Positions 25,771 through 34,079 are shown, numbered from the stretch's first letter. The stretch: DNA of 36,512 nucleotides from Planosporangium mesophilum (GCF_016863255.1 NZ_BOON01000072.1:1-36512), one strand, 5' to 3'. Program-made: numbers and translations. Notes: generated from the sequence alone by a model not told the origin.

Positions 25771-26486
25771 GACGCCCGTTCCACGGCCGCGTGGCACAGC
25801 CGGCCGGTCCAGGCCAGCCCCGCGTACTGGAGGAGCAGCGCGCCGAGGGCGCAGGCCGCTCCCGGCACCGTGTGCAGGAGCGCGTGGTCCGGCCGCGCCC
25901 CCATCGCGTAGCCCAGTCCCACCCCGGCGACCGGCAGCAGCGCGAGCAGCGCGGCGCTCGCCCTGGCACCCGTCGTCTGCGCGGCAACCGCCGCCCGCGC
26001 CCGCTCGACGCCGCGCAGGTCGGACTCGACCCGGTCGAGCAGATCGGCCAGCGGTGCCCCGAGCCGCTCGCTCACCTCGCAGGCCGCGGAGAGCCGGCCC
26101 AGGGCCAGCCGTATTGCCCGGTCGGAGCCTCCGGCCGCCAGCGCCCGCCTGGACTCCTCCACGGCCCGGCCGGGCGCGATCCCGGCGCGCAGGTCGGCGG
26201 CGAGGCCGCCGATGACGTCCAGCGCGGCGGTGCGGGCGGCGGTGGTCACCCGCTCCGCCCCGGCGCGGCGGGCGGCCCGCAGTCCGACGAGGGCGTACCC
26301 GAGCGCGACCGCGCCGGCGACCACGCCGCCCAGAACTGTCGCCACACCGGCCACGACACCGGCGGCGGTCACCGTCACGACCGTCGCCCGCGGGCTGGTG
26401 GGGACGCCGACGGTCCACCGCCGGCGGGACGCAGGCGAAGCCATGAGCCGCACCAGCCTTCGCCGCACGGCGGCGCTGCGGATCAC
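25767..26486 (-). CDS. TadB-like inner-membrane type II/IV secretion F protein
   Basis: The 239-residue protein is a second platform subunit. It has a hydrophobic pair (VTAAGVVAGVATVLGGVVAG, then VALGYALVGLRAARRAGAER), a cytoplasmic T2SSF-type domain (AALDVIGGLAADLRAGIAPG and ACEVSERLGAPLADLLDRV), and C-terminal helices (ASAALLALLPVAGVGLGYAM and ALGALLLQYAGLAWTG). TadB and TadC-like proteins form the membrane base. Its GTG at 26486 overlaps the TadA stop (GTGA); an internal ATG at 26444 is less likely. Confidence 0.86.
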   Translation of the reverse strand: MIRSAAVRRRLVRLMASPASRRRWTVGVPTSPRATVVTVTAAGVVAGVATVLGGVVAGAVALGYALVGLRAARRAGAERVTTAARTAALDVIGGLAADLRAGIAPGRAVEESRRALAAGGSDRAIRLALGRLSAACEVSERLGAPLADLLDRVESDLRGVERARAAVAAQTTGARASAALLALLPVAGVGLGYAMGARPDHALLHTVPGAACALGALLLQYAGLAWTGRLCHAAVERAS

Positions 26487-27544
26487 TTCGGCTCCCCGCG
26501 TAGCACCGCCGGTGGCGCGACCCCACGGCGTACGAGCAGATCGGCGAGGAGCGGGGCCGCCGGCCCGGCACCCCGATCACGCCGCCAGGCGGGAACCGCC
26601 CGCACCAGCGCGGCCCCGGTCGACGGGAGCAGTAGGCAGACCTCGTCCAGGACCCGGCCGGTCGGCGTGGCCCGGACCTGCAGCACCACCTGGAAGGCCG
26701 CGGCGATCTGGGCGTGCAGCGCCTCCCTGGGCACGCCGCCGAGCAGGCCGAGCGCCTCCAGCCGCGCCGGTACGTCCGCGGAACTGTTGGCGTGCAGGGT
26801 GCCCGCACCGCCCTCGTGGCCGGTGTTCAGCGCGCCGAGCAGGTCGATCACCTCGGCGCCCCGGCACTCGCCGACGACGAGGCGGTCCGGCCGCATCCGT
26901 AGCGCCTGCCGGACCAGGTTGCGCAGGGTCACCGCGCCAGCGCCCTCGACGTTGGACGGCCGGGCCTCCAGCGAGACGGCGTGCGGATGCGCCGGCCGCA
27001 ACTCGGCCGAGTCCTCCACGATGACGATGCGCTCGGTCGGCGGTACCAGCGAGAGCAGGGTGGCCAGCAGGGTCGTCTTCCCCGCGCCGGTCCCACCGGC
27101 CACCAGGTAGGCCAGCCGGGCGGCCACGATCGCCGCGAGCAGCGCCGCCGCACCGGCGTCCAGGCTGCCGGCGGCGATCAGCTCGGGGAGGCTGAACGCC
27201 CGCCGGCGCAGGGTACGCAGCGAGAGGTAGGGCCCGCCCCGAGCGACCGGCGGCAGGGCGGCGTGCAGCCGGGTGCCGTCCGGCAGCCGCGCGTCGACGA
27301 AGGGACTCCCCTCGTCGAGGCGGCGCCCGGCCGCGGCCGCCAAACGCTGCGCGAGACGGTGCACGTCGGCGGGCGTACCGAGCCAGACACCGGCGCGCTG
27401 CAGGCCATGGCCCCGGTCGACCCAGACCTCGGAGCCGTTGACCAGGACGTCTGTGACGTCGGCCTGGGTGAGCAGGGACATCAGGCCCCCGGAGCTGCCC
27501 GGCGCGTGGCCGGGACCGGTCTGCTGGAGGGTGTCGAGTGTCAT
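26483..27544 (-). CDS. tadA: TadA/CpaF-type secretion ATPase
   Basis: The 353-residue hexameric ATPase powers Tad pilus or secretion assembly. After an N-terminal region (TQADVTDVLVNGSEVWVDRG) comes Walker A VAGGTGAGKTTLLATLLSLV, Asp-box IVEDSAELRP, and Walker B LVVGECRGAEVIDLLGALNT followed by the His-containing GHEGGAGTLHANS. It is shorter than many CpaF proteins at the N terminus. Its ATG at 27544 overlaps the Ssd stop (ATGA). It is the ATPase of the helicase/secretion neighbourhood (TIGR03819). Confidence 0.95.
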   Translation of the reverse strand: MTLDTLQQTGPGHAPGSSGGLMSLLTQADVTDVLVNGSEVWVDRGHGLQRAGVWLGTPADVHRLAQRLAAAAGRRLDEGSPFVDARLPDGTRLHAALPPVARGGPYLSLRTLRRRAFSLPELIAAGSLDAGAAALLAAIVAARLAYLVAGGTGAGKTTLLATLLSLVPPTERIVIVEDSAELRPAHPHAVSLEARPSNVEGAGAVTLRNLVRQALRMRPDRLVVGECRGAEVIDLLGALNTGHEGGAGTLHANSSADVPARLEALGLLGGVPREALHAQIAAAFQVVLQVRATPTGRVLDEVCLLLPSTGAALVRAVPAWRRDRGAGPAAPLLADLLVRRGVAPPAVLRGEPK

Positions 27545-28647
27545 GCCACCGGCTCCCGCATACCGAGGTCCAGACCGTCCAGGATCCGCTGGCACAGCGC
27601 CGCCAGCGGACCCCGACCGGTACCGGCCGGCGGCTGGCCCCGCTCCAGCTCCCGGGCCACTTCGGGCTCGGGTCGCAGCGCGCCGGCCAGCGGCAGGCCG
27701 AGCGCCCGCGCGACCTCGCGGGCTCTCAGCCGACCGGGGGCGGGGCCGCGGACCACCACCTTCAGCGCGCTGGTGTGCGCGGCCGCGACGGCGGCCACAC
27801 GTGCGGCTGCCGCGCAGGCGCGCAGCTCGGCGGGGACCAGCAGGAGCGTCTGGTCAGCGGCTGCGAGCGCCAGCACGGCGGCGTCGTCGAGGCGCCGGGG
27901 CAGATCGACGACCACGAGGTCACGGCTGGCCCGGCCGGCGTCGAGGGCCGCCTCCATCGCGTCCGGTGGCACCGCCAGCGTCTCGCTCCGGTCCCAGGAC
28001 AGCACGGCGAGATCACCCCGGCTGGGCAGCGCGTCGACGAGCGCCGGCGCGGTGACCCCCGCCGCGCCGTGCGACAGCGCCGGCCAACGCAGCCCCTCGA
28101 GCGCCTCCCAGCCGAGGACCAGATCGGCTCCGCCACCCAACGGGTCGGCGTCCACCAGCAGCGCCCGCAGGCCGGCCCGGGCGGCGGTGACCGCCAGGCC
28201 GGCGGCCAGGACGCTGGTCCCGGCGCCGCCCCGGCCGCCGAGCACGGCGACGACGGCGGCCGGCCGGGGCGCTCCGGCGGCCTGGACCAGACGGTCCACC
28301 AGCCAGGGATCGGCCGCCGGCAGGACCGCGATGTGCTCGGCCCCGAGCGCCTCCGCCAGCTCCCACGGCGGCTGTTCGACCGGCTCGGCGACCACGAGCA
28401 CGATCCCGGGGCGGCGGGGCAGGCGGGCCCGGGCGCAGGCCGTCGCGGCCGCCAGGCCCACGAGTACGAGCGGAGCGGCGCCGAACCGGGTACGTGCGGC
28501 GGCCGGGTCGGGCGCCACCTCCAGCTCGACCCGCGCGTCGGCCGCCAGTCGCAGCACCTCGTCGAGCAGGTTCGGGTCTTCGGTGACCAGGAGCGGGCGA
28601 ACCGGGTCGCACACACTGGCGTTGCGAGAAGCCACGGCGGTCTCCAC
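27541..28647 (-). CDS. ssd: CpaE-like/Ssd ParA-family protein, first gene of the tad operon
   Basis: The ~368-residue protein has a receiver-like N-terminal region (PLLVTEDPNLLDEVLRLAAD) then a ParA-type ATPase domain with VAVLGGRGGAGTSVLAAGLA, LLVDADPLGGGADLVLGWE and LVVVDLPRRLD. The deviant Walker A signature lysines are absent: KGGxGKT is RGGAGTS here, so ATP hydrolysis is doubtful. In mycobacteria the orthologue Rv3660c is named septum-site-determining protein; CpaE positions pili. Start is the GTG at 28647; the GTG at 28635 has a better GGAG. Upstream lie two DnaA boxes and the 6C RNA, so DnaA- or RNA-linked control is conceivable. Confidence 0.85.
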   Translation of the reverse strand: METAVASRNASVCDPVRPLLVTEDPNLLDEVLRLAADARVELEVAPDPAAARTRFGAAPLVLVGLAAATACARARLPRRPGIVLVVAEPVEQPPWELAEALGAEHIAVLPAADPWLVDRLVQAAGAPRPAAVVAVLGGRGGAGTSVLAAGLAVTAARAGLRALLVDADPLGGGADLVLGWEALEGLRWPALSHGAAGVTAPALVDALPSRGDLAVLSWDRSETLAVPPDAMEAALDAGRASRDLVVVDLPRRLDDAAVLALAAADQTLLLVPAELRACAAAARVAAVAAAHTSALKVVVRGPAPGRLRAREVARALGLPLAGALRPEPEVARELERGQPPAGTGRGPLAALCQRILDGLDLGMREPVA

Positions 28648-28717
28648 GGGGTCGGCGGAAGGGACCGGACCACCGTGCTCGTACCGGGTGGTTTGGCGCC
28701 GCCCGTACCCGACGATC

Positions 28718-28745
28718 TGTGGATAGCGGGGGTGCCTGTGGATAA
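28718..28745 (-). promoter_or_regulatory. Two DnaA boxes upstream of ssd
   Basis: On the minus strand TTATCCACA (28737-28745, perfect) and CTATCCACA (28718-28726, one mismatch) lie 19 bases apart, both pointing toward ssd, between the 6C terminator and the ssd start. This is the only other DnaA-box cluster I found in the window. Confidence 0.7.
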
Positions 28746-28795
28746 CCCAGGGCGACGGCGCCTGATCTGATATGCGCGCCCGTCAACCACGGCGA

Positions 28796-28910
28796 GAAAG
28801 GGACGACCCCCGCCGGGGGGAGGCGGGGGTCGTCGTGGGTCCGACTCCGGGGGGTCGAGCCGAACCCGCTCGGCAATCACGGGGGGTGTGAAGGCCGAGA
28901 AACCTGTATG
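28796..28910 (-). ncRNA. 6C small RNA
   Basis: The minus-strand transcript folds into three hairpins, each loop holding six cytosines. Hairpin 1 (28869-28899) has outer stem CTCGGC/GCCGAG and inner TCAC/GTGA around ACCCCCC. Hairpin 2 (28837-28867) has an 11-pair stem (GGGTTCGGCTC with GAGTCGGACCC, two G-U) around GACCCCCCG. Hairpin 3 is the 13-pair terminator with loop TCCCCCC. The six-C loops define the actinobacterial 6C RNA class, known as B11 in M. tuberculosis, and the position between the ssd (Rv3660c) and HAD (Rv3661) homologues matches. It regulates mRNAs by its C-rich loops in mycobacteria. The 5' end is uncertain; a TATATT -10 further up at about 28970-28975 could give a longer transcript. 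Confidence 0.9.
28802..28834 (-). terminator. Intrinsic terminator of the 6C RNA
   Basis: A perfect 13-bp stem (28802-28814 with 28822-28834) encloses a 7-base loop with six Cs. The minus strand continues CTTTCTC, a short U-rich tail, showing the direction of transcription. Confidence 0.85.
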
Positions 28911-29090
28911 TAGATCGCAAAACCGGACATACGGTCCCGGACATGAAACCGTGTCGCAAATATAAGCATGCCCGAGGCACCGTCACACGTCGAGTAGCGC
29001 AGGCTTTGACTATCTGCAACTTCGCATTGATGTGTCCTGATACCGGTGTGATGGTGGCACATTCGGCCCCGGATCGCGAACACGGACCGT

Positions 29091-29096
29091 TAGACT
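29091..29096 (+). promoter_or_regulatory. -10 element for a leaderless HAD transcript
   Basis: TAGACT ends 7 bases before the GTG at 29104 and no Shine-Dalgarno is present, so the mRNA probably begins at the start codon. The opposite strand of this gap carries the 6C RNA. Confidence 0.45.
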
Positions 29097-29103
29097 GCCG
29101 CCC

Positions 29104-29904
29104 GTGGGTCCCAGCGCCGCATTTTTTGACCTCGACAAGACCGTCATCGCGAAGTCCAGCGCGCTCGCGTTCGGGCGGCCGTTCTACCGCGATGGCCTCA
29201 TCGGGCGCCGGGACATGATCAAAGCCGCGTACGCGCAGCTCATCTTCCGGGTCGGCGGTGCGGACGACCAGCAGATGGCCCGGATCCGGGACGCCGTCGC
29301 GCAACTGTGCAAGGGCTGGCGGGCCGACCAGGTCCGCCAGATCGTCAACGAGACCCTGCACGAGTTGATCAACCCTTATGTGTACGCGGAAGCCGCCGCC
29401 CTCATCGTCGAGCACCGGACGGCCGGGCGTGACGTCGTGCTCGTCTCCTCGTCCGGCGACGAGATGGTGCGGCCGATCGGCGAGCTACTCGGGATCACCG
29501 ACATCATTGCCACCCGCATGGTTATCGAGGACGGCCGCTACACGGGCGAGGTGGAGTTCTACGCCGCCGGCCCCAACAAGGCGACCGCCGTACGCGAACT
29601 CGCCGCCGAGCGCGGCTACGACCTGGCCGACTCGTACGCGTACTCGGACTCGATCAGCGACACGCCCCTGCTGGAGACGGTCGGCCACCCGACGGCCGTC
29701 AACCCCGACCGGGCGCTGCGCCGGGTGGCGGTCGAGCGGGGCTGGCCGATGCTGGAGTTCCGCCACCCGATACCCCTGATGCGCCGCCTGCGCGACCGCC
29801 CGGCGGTCCCGGTCGCCGCCGCGGCGGTCGGGGTGGGTGTGGGGCTCGCGATCGGGCTGGCGCTGTACGGCCGCCACCGCCGGGCCCGGGCTGCCACCGC
29901 ATAA
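29104..29904 (+). CDS. HAD-superfamily IB phosphatase, membrane-associated
   Basis: The 266-residue protein is a SerB-related HAD hydrolase, likely a phosphomonoesterase of unknown substrate. Motif I is AAFFDLDKTVI near residue 8, motif II VVLVSSSGDEM, and motif IV YSDSISDTPLLE; the cap region contains GRYTGEVEFYAAGPNKA with the motif III lysine. The C terminus adds one hydrophobic helix (VAAAAVGVGVGLAIGLALYG) followed by arginines, so it may be tethered to the membrane. The GTG at 29104 is preferred because of the -10 element. It matches the HAD IB-hyp1 family found beside ssd and 6C RNA in other actinobacteria. Confidence 0.92.
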   Translation: MGPSAAFFDLDKTVIAKSSALAFGRPFYRDGLIGRRDMIKAAYAQLIFRVGGADDQQMARIRDAVAQLCKGWRADQVRQIVNETLHELINPYVYAEAAALIVEHRTAGRDVVLVSSSGDEMVRPIGELLGITDIIATRMVIEDGRYTGEVEFYAAGPNKATAVRELAAERGYDLADSYAYSDSISDTPLLETVGHPTAVNPDRALRRVAVERGWPMLEFRHPIPLMRRLRDRPAVPVAAAAVGVGVGLAIGLALYGRHRRARAATA

Positions 29905-30184
29905 CGCCACGACGGCATAACGGCGCGATCAGACATACCGCTAGATAACGAGCCGGTCACGGCATAACGTCCCGATCACGGCACGAAAACCGATACCGGC
30001 CGCTTACTGGAGTCTGTGCTTTGACCAGCGTAGAAAGTGAGGTACGGGCCCGGTCACGGGTTCCGCGCACGGCCACCGGGCACCCACGTGCGACCAGCCA
30101 CGGCAGGCGCGTCGGGGCGGCACCGCCCAGCGGACCGTCGACGACGGATTGAGGGCACGCTTGGTAACCCGGTTGGACGTGGGT

Positions 30185-30210
30185 GACGGCGCCTCCACGG
30201 AGGCGCCGTC
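30185..30210. terminator. 11-bp perfect hairpin in the gap
   Basis: GACGGCGCCTC and GAGGCGCCGTC pair around a CACG loop; outer GGGTGA/TCACCC arms (30181-30186 and 30221-30226) may extend it. It has no U tract and its owner is unclear. Confidence 0.45.
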
Positions 30211-30329
30211 GACGTGTCGCTCACCCCTGAGCGGCCCGTCGGACGGGTGATCGCTGCTCACCCTCGCGGCCACCGGGAAACGTCACCCGCAACCTGGCCG
30301 CACCGCGCCGGAAACCAACTCGACCGGGG

Positions 30330-30360
30330 GACAGAAACTGTCGGTTCCTCGGCCTAACGT
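30330..30360 (+). promoter_or_regulatory. Promoter/operator candidate for the small membrane protein
   Basis: GACAG-AAA-CTGTC is a perfect inverted repeat (30330-30342), followed after 12 bases by TAACGT (30355-30360), a TAnnnT-type -10, about 34 bases before the GTG at 30394. The palindrome occupies the -35 position, as a regulator site would. Confidence 0.35.
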
Positions 30361-30393
30361 GACTGCGTTGCACGGACGAGACGAGGAGACGGA

Positions 30394-30948
30394 GTGCCCC
30401 CACTGCTGACCTTGATCACTTACCTGGTCGCCGCGGCCCTGGCGATCGGGTACGTGTGCGAGACCGGCCTGCCGTTCTGGCGCCGCGCCGCGGCGTCCGT
30501 GCTGGGCCTGTTCCTCGCTGTCGGCGCCGGCCAACTGCTGACCTCCGCCGACCCGGCGGTCGGATACGCGTTGGGCATCCCGTCCCTGGTGGTCCTCGGC
30601 GTCATCATGATCGCGCCGGAGGGGAAGCCCAGGCGGGCGCCCTCGCCCGGCCGGCGCGTCACCGACCAGCCGCGTCCGGCGGTGGCGGCCGTGCCGTCGC
30701 AGTTCGACCGGCGTGCCTCCCGTCGCCGCTCGCCCCTGGCTCTCGGCACCGACCTCAGGATCACCCCGCACACCTCACCGGTGGTCGAGATCGCCCGGGT
30801 GGCTCAAGCGACCGGGACCACCGGCGTCCCCATGGCCGCCCGGGCCGGCAACGGCGCGGCGGCGAGCGCCCGCGCGGACCAGCGGCGCCAGGGCCGGCGC
30901 GGCGGGCCGCGCTCGCTCAGCCGGATACCGTGTCACAGATGTCGCTGA
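30394..30948 (+). CDS. Small membrane protein with disordered tail, hypothetical
   Basis: The 184-residue protein has two or three hydrophobic segments in the first 75 residues (LLTLITYLVAAALAIGYVC, AAASVLGLFLAVGAGQLL, YALGIPSLVVLGVIMIA), then a Pro/Arg/Ala-rich tail that looks disordered. I recognise no family. The GTG at 30394 has a good GAGGAG ribosome site. Its last 32 bases overlap the end of the convergent Fic-like gene. Confidence 0.7.
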   Translation: MPPLLTLITYLVAAALAIGYVCETGLPFWRRAAASVLGLFLAVGAGQLLTSADPAVGYALGIPSLVVLGVIMIAPEGKPRRAPSPGRRVTDQPRPAVAAVPSQFDRRASRRRSPLALGTDLRITPHTSPVVEIARVAQATGTTGVPMAARAGNGAAASARADQRRQGRRGGPRSLSRIPCHRCR

Positions 30949-31669
30949 GTTCGGCCGCGGCCACCTCCACCGCCGACGCGTAGTGGCGCAACCACGAGCG
31001 CAGACCATCGGGCGTACCCGTGGCGAACGCCCCGGCGGCCCCCATGTACTCGGGCTCGCGGCGGTGGTGGCCCACGTCGACGGCGAGTAGGCCGCGCGGG
31101 TCGAGCCCGGCCGCGATGAGCGTGAGCCGCCCGGCGGCCCGTGCGACCACCCCGTTCGGGCCGGCGAAGGCCCGCAGCGCCAGCAGCTCGCCGTGTACCA
31201 CGGCGGCCTGGAGCAGCGCCGGGACACCGGCGTCCCGGTTGGCCCCGGCGCCCGCGATCAGCTCGGAGAGCGCGTCCAGCCGAGCGGCGATCGCCGGGTC
31301 GGCCACCGGACGGCCCAGCTCCCCCTCCTCGACCGAGCCGCGGGCGGCGAGTACGTGCAGCCGCGCCAGCACCTGCCGGGGCGAGCGCAGCCAGGTGGCG
31401 GTCAGCCCGTCGAGCGCCGTGCTGACCCGCAGCGCCCCCTGCAGTACCGGGTCGGTCACCAGGCCGGACCGGACCTGCTCCAGCTCGTACCCGTGCCCGT
31501 CGAGCGCCGCGCTGGCCACGGCGGCCCGCAGGCCGGCCTCGGCGGCGACCTGGCCGCCGGAGCGGCGTAGCGCGCGGTGCCGCATGGCGGCGTCGGCGGC
31601 CTGCCGGGCGCTGTCGAGAGCGGGCGCCACGTCGGCGAGGTCGAGAAGCGGGGCGAGCGGGTTGGTCAC
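30917..31669 (-). CDS. Fic-fold protein with degraded active-site motif
   Basis: The 250-residue protein has the Fic layout: an inhibitory-helix-like [17 protein letters not shown] near residue 52, and later the central segment [20 protein letters not shown]. Fic enzymes, which transfer AMP to proteins, need HxFxxGNGRxxR; here it reads [12 protein letters not shown]. Catalytic His is Arg and the last GNGR Arg is Val, while Phe, Asn-Gly and the final Arg remain. The inhibitory Glu is Asp. AMP transfer therefore looks unlikely. The GTG at 31669 ([12 protein letters not shown]) is chosen over a GTG at 31702 because related proteins, as I recall, begin there. It is divergent from acs. Confidence 0.62.
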   Translation of the reverse strand: MTNPLAPLLDLADVAPALDSARQAADAAMRHRALRRSGGQVAAEAGLRAAVASAALDGHGYELEQVRSGLVTDPVLQGALRVSTALDGLTATWLRSPRQVLARLHVLAARGSVEEGELGRPVADPAIAARLDALSELIAGAGANRDAGVPALLQAAVVHGELLALRAFAGPNGVVARAAGRLTLIAAGLDPRGLLAVDVGHHRREPEYMGAAGAFATGTPDGLRSWLRHYASAVEVAAAELSDICDTVSG

Positions 31670-31901
31670 GCAGGCGATGATTGCACTCCCCGCCGGCGCC
31701 ACTCACACCCGTACCCGCAAGAATCGCTGCTCGGGACTGTTCGAAAACAGCTTGAAACGGCAACATATGAGCAACACCGTGCCGGTCGGCGCGCAGTTAC
31801 GAACGCTCGACGCTGCGCGAGCAGGGCTCTCGCTCCGACCGTCACGCCCCCACTAGCCTGCAAGTCGAAAGACCCGGAGCACTCAAGGGGAGCACCGCGT
31901 A
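31670..31901. other. Divergent gap between Fic-like gene and acs
   Basis: No gene is visible. An inverted repeat CTGTT-CGAA-AACAG is near 31737-31750. For acs, TAGCCT (31854-31859) could be a -10, with no clear -35. Confidence 0.3.
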
Positions 31902-31970
31902 ATGAGCGAGCGCAGCGAGCGGACCGACGCGCTTGTCGCGCCTTGCGAGCACATCGAGGAGACGCGATGA
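31902..31970 (+). CDS. 22-residue leader ORF coupled to acs
   Basis: An ATG at 31902 preceded by AAGGGGAG opens 22 codons ([11 protein letters not shown]... ending EETR) whose TGA overlaps the acs ATG (ATGA). Its Glu-Glu codons near the end, GAGGAG, are also the acs ribosome site. The DNA of its start (GAGCGAGCGCAGCGAGCG) is a palindrome-like sequence I recall as common in Micromonosporaceae, so part of it may be a dispersed repeat. Codon content gives no regulatory amino-acid run. Translation of the leader would strongly affect acs. Confidence 0.45.
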   Translation: MSERSERTDALVAPCEHIEETR

Positions 31971-33931
31971 GCGAGACTTTGGCCAACCTGCTCAACGAGA
32001 CCCGGCAGTTCCCGCCGTCAGCAGAGCTGGCCGCGAACGCCAACGTCAAGGAGGACGCGTACGCGCAGGGTCGGGAGGACCGGCTCGCCTTCTGGGAGAC
32101 CCAGGCCCGCCGACTGACCTGGGCGAAGGAGTGGGACCAGGCGCTCGACTGGTCCAACCCACCGTTCGCGAAGTGGTTCGTGGGCGGCCAGCTCAACGTG
32201 GCGTACAACTGCCTCGACCGCCACGTCGAGGAGGGCCGCGGCAGCAAGGTCGCGATCAACTGGGTGGGTGAGCCCGGCGACACCCGCTGCCTGACCTACG
32301 CCGACCTGCACCGGCTGACCTGCCAGGCCGCCAACACGCTGGCCAGCCTCGGCGTACGGGCCGGCGACCGGGTGGCGATCTACCTGCCGATGATCCCCGA
32401 GGCCGTGGTCGCGATGCTGGCGTGCGCCCGGATCGGCGCCACCCACAGCGTCGTCTTCGGTGGTTTCTCGGTCGACGCGCTCGCGAGCCGCATCCAGGAC
32501 GCCGACGCCAAGGTCGTCATCACCTCCGACGGCGGGTACCGGCGTGGCAAGCCCAGCGCCCTCAAGCCGACCGTCGACGAGGCCGTCGACCGGTGCCCCG
32601 GCGTCGAGCACGTCCTGGTCGTGCGGCGCACGGGTGAGGACGTGGCCTGGCGCGACGACCGCGACAAGTGGTGGCACGAGACGGTCGAGCAGGCGAGCAC
32701 CGAGCACGCGGCGCAGCCCTTCGACGCCGAGCACCCCCTGTACATCCTGTACACCTCCGGTACCACCGGGAAGCCCAAGGGCATCCTGCACACGTCCGGC
32801 GGCTACCTGACCCAGGCGAGCTGGACCTTCCACGCCGTCTTCGACCACAAACCGGACACCGACGTGTACTGGTGCACCGCCGACATCGGCTGGGTCACCG
32901 GGCACAGCTACATCGTCTACGGGCCGCTGTCCAACGGCGCCACCCAGGTGATGTACGAAGGCACCCCGGACACCCCGCACAAGGGCCGGTTCTGGGAGAT
33001 CGTGCAGGAGTACGGGGTCAGCATCCTGTACACCGCGCCGACCCTGATCCGCACGATGATGAAGTGGGGCGACGACATCCCCGCCCAGTACGACCTGTCG
33101 TCGCTGCGCGTCCTGGGCTCGGTCGGTGAGCCGATCAACCCCGAAGCCTGGATGTGGTACCGGCAGAACATCGGCCGGGGCGAGACCCCGGTCGTGGACA
33201 CCTGGTGGCAGACCGAGACCGGCGCGATCATGATCAGCCCGCTCCCCGGCGTCACCGCGACCAAGCCCGGCTCGGCCATGACGCCGCTGCCCGGCATCGC
33301 CGCCGACGTCGTCGACGACCAGGGCAATTCGGTGCCCGACGGCGGCGGCGGCTACCTGGTGCTGCGCGAGCCGTGGCCCAGCATGCTGCGCACGATCTGG
33401 GGCGACGACCAGCGGTTCATCGAGACGTACTGGTCCCGCTTCCAGAACATGTACTTCGCCGGCGACGGCGCCAAGCGGGACGCCGACGGACACATCTGGC
33501 TGCTCGGCCGGGTCGACGACGTCATGCTGGTCTCCGGCCACAACATCTCCACCACCGAGGTGGAGAGCGCCCTGGTCAGCCACCCGAAGGTGGCCGAGGC
33601 GGCGGTGGTCGGCGCCACCGACCCGACGACCGGCCAGGCGATCGTGGCGTTCACGATCCTGCGCGGCAGCGTGCCCGAGGACGAGGCGAGCGGCGAGGCG
33701 CTGGTCAAGGAGCTGCGCGACCACGTGGCCAAGACGCTCGGCCCGATCGCGAAGCCGCGCCAGATCATGGTCGTCCCCGAGCTGCCCAAGACCCGCTCCG
33801 GCAAGATCATGCGGCGCCTGCTGCGCGACGTGGCGGAGAACCGGTCGATGGGTGACGTGACGACCCTGCAGGACTCGACCGTGATGGACCTGATCGCGGG
33901 CGGCATGCAGTCGGCCAAGTCGGAGGACTGA
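31967..33931 (+). CDS. acs: Acetyl-CoA synthetase, AMP-forming
   Basis: Acs makes acetyl-CoA from acetate, ATP and CoA through acetyl-AMP. The 654-residue protein shows the adenylate-forming P-loop [20 protein letters not shown], the core [19 protein letters not shown], the hinge [20 protein letters not shown], and [15 protein letters not shown]. The last contains the catalytic lysine, usually a site of reversible acetylation. The ATG at 31967 has GAGGAG just upstream and matches the usual N terminus; it overlaps the leader-ORF stop. A strong terminator follows. Synteny with SCO3563 and Rv3667 fits. Confidence 0.97.
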   Translation: MSETLANLLNETRQFPPSAELAANANVKEDAYAQGREDRLAFWETQARRLTWAKEWDQALDWSNPPFAKWFVGGQLNVAYNCLDRHVEEGRGSKVAINWVGEPGDTRCLTYADLHRLTCQAANTLASLGVRAGDRVAIYLPMIPEAVVAMLACARIGATHSVVFGGFSVDALASRIQDADAKVVITSDGGYRRGKPSALKPTVDEAVDRCPGVEHVLVVRRTGEDVAWRDDRDKWWHETVEQASTEHAAQPFDAEHPLYILYTSGTTGKPKGILHTSGGYLTQASWTFHAVFDHKPDTDVYWCTADIGWVTGHSYIVYGPLSNGATQVMYEGTPDTPHKGRFWEIVQEYGVSILYTAPTLIRTMMKWGDDIPAQYDLSSLRVLGSVGEPINPEAWMWYRQNIGRGETPVVDTWWQTETGAIMISPLPGVTATKPGSAMTPLPGIAADVVDDQGNSVPDGGGGYLVLREPWPSMLRTIWGDDQRFIETYWSRFQNMYFAGDGAKRDADGHIWLLGRVDDVMLVSGHNISTTEVESALVSHPKVAEAAVVGATDPTTGQAIVAFTILRGSVPEDEASGEALVKELRDHVAKTLGPIAKPRQIMVVPELPKTRSGKIMRRLLRDVAENRSMGDVTTLQDSTVMDLIAGGMQSAKSED

Positions 33932-33938
33932 CACCGGG

Positions 33939-33987
33939 CGAAAGCGCCGGTCCGGGGATTCCCACTCCTCCCGGATCGGCGCTTTCG
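33939..33987 (+). terminator. Terminator of acs
   Basis: CGAAAGCGCCGGTCCGGG (33939-33956) pairs with 33970-33987 over 18 bases with one G-U, around a 13-base loop, starting 8 bases past the acs stop. Confidence 0.88.
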
Positions 33988-34079
33988 TCTGTGAGTGACA
34001 CCACGGTTCGCCACGCCCGTGACGTGATGGTCTGCACGCCGTGGATGCGAAGTAGCGCGGTTTCCGTACGCTGATCCTC

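Larger units (their letters stand above)
29905..30393. other. 490-base gap between HAD gene and small membrane protein
   Basis: No gene with convincing codon use is seen. The first 70 bases hold four ATAACG copies (29901, 29917, 29945, 29964), three within GCATAACG; two of these share a longer unit GGCATAACGnCsCGATCA. An 11-bp perfect hairpin GACGGCGCCTC-CACG-GAGGCGCCGTC sits at 30185-30210. Promoter and operator of the next gene are near 30330-30360. Confidence 0.5.

Noticed and set aside
28796-28910. 6S RNA
   Set aside because: There is no single long hairpin with a central bubble; three short hairpins with six-C loops fit 6C RNA instead.
28877-29083. 68-residue minus-strand ORF over the 6C RNA region
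   Set aside because: It reads through hairpin 1 with no ribosome site and no family; the RNA structure explains the sequence better.
30037-30186. 49-codon GTG ORF ending at the hairpin at 30185
   Set aside because: About one third of its third positions are A or T, unlike genes here; it has no ribosome site and no recognisable sequence.
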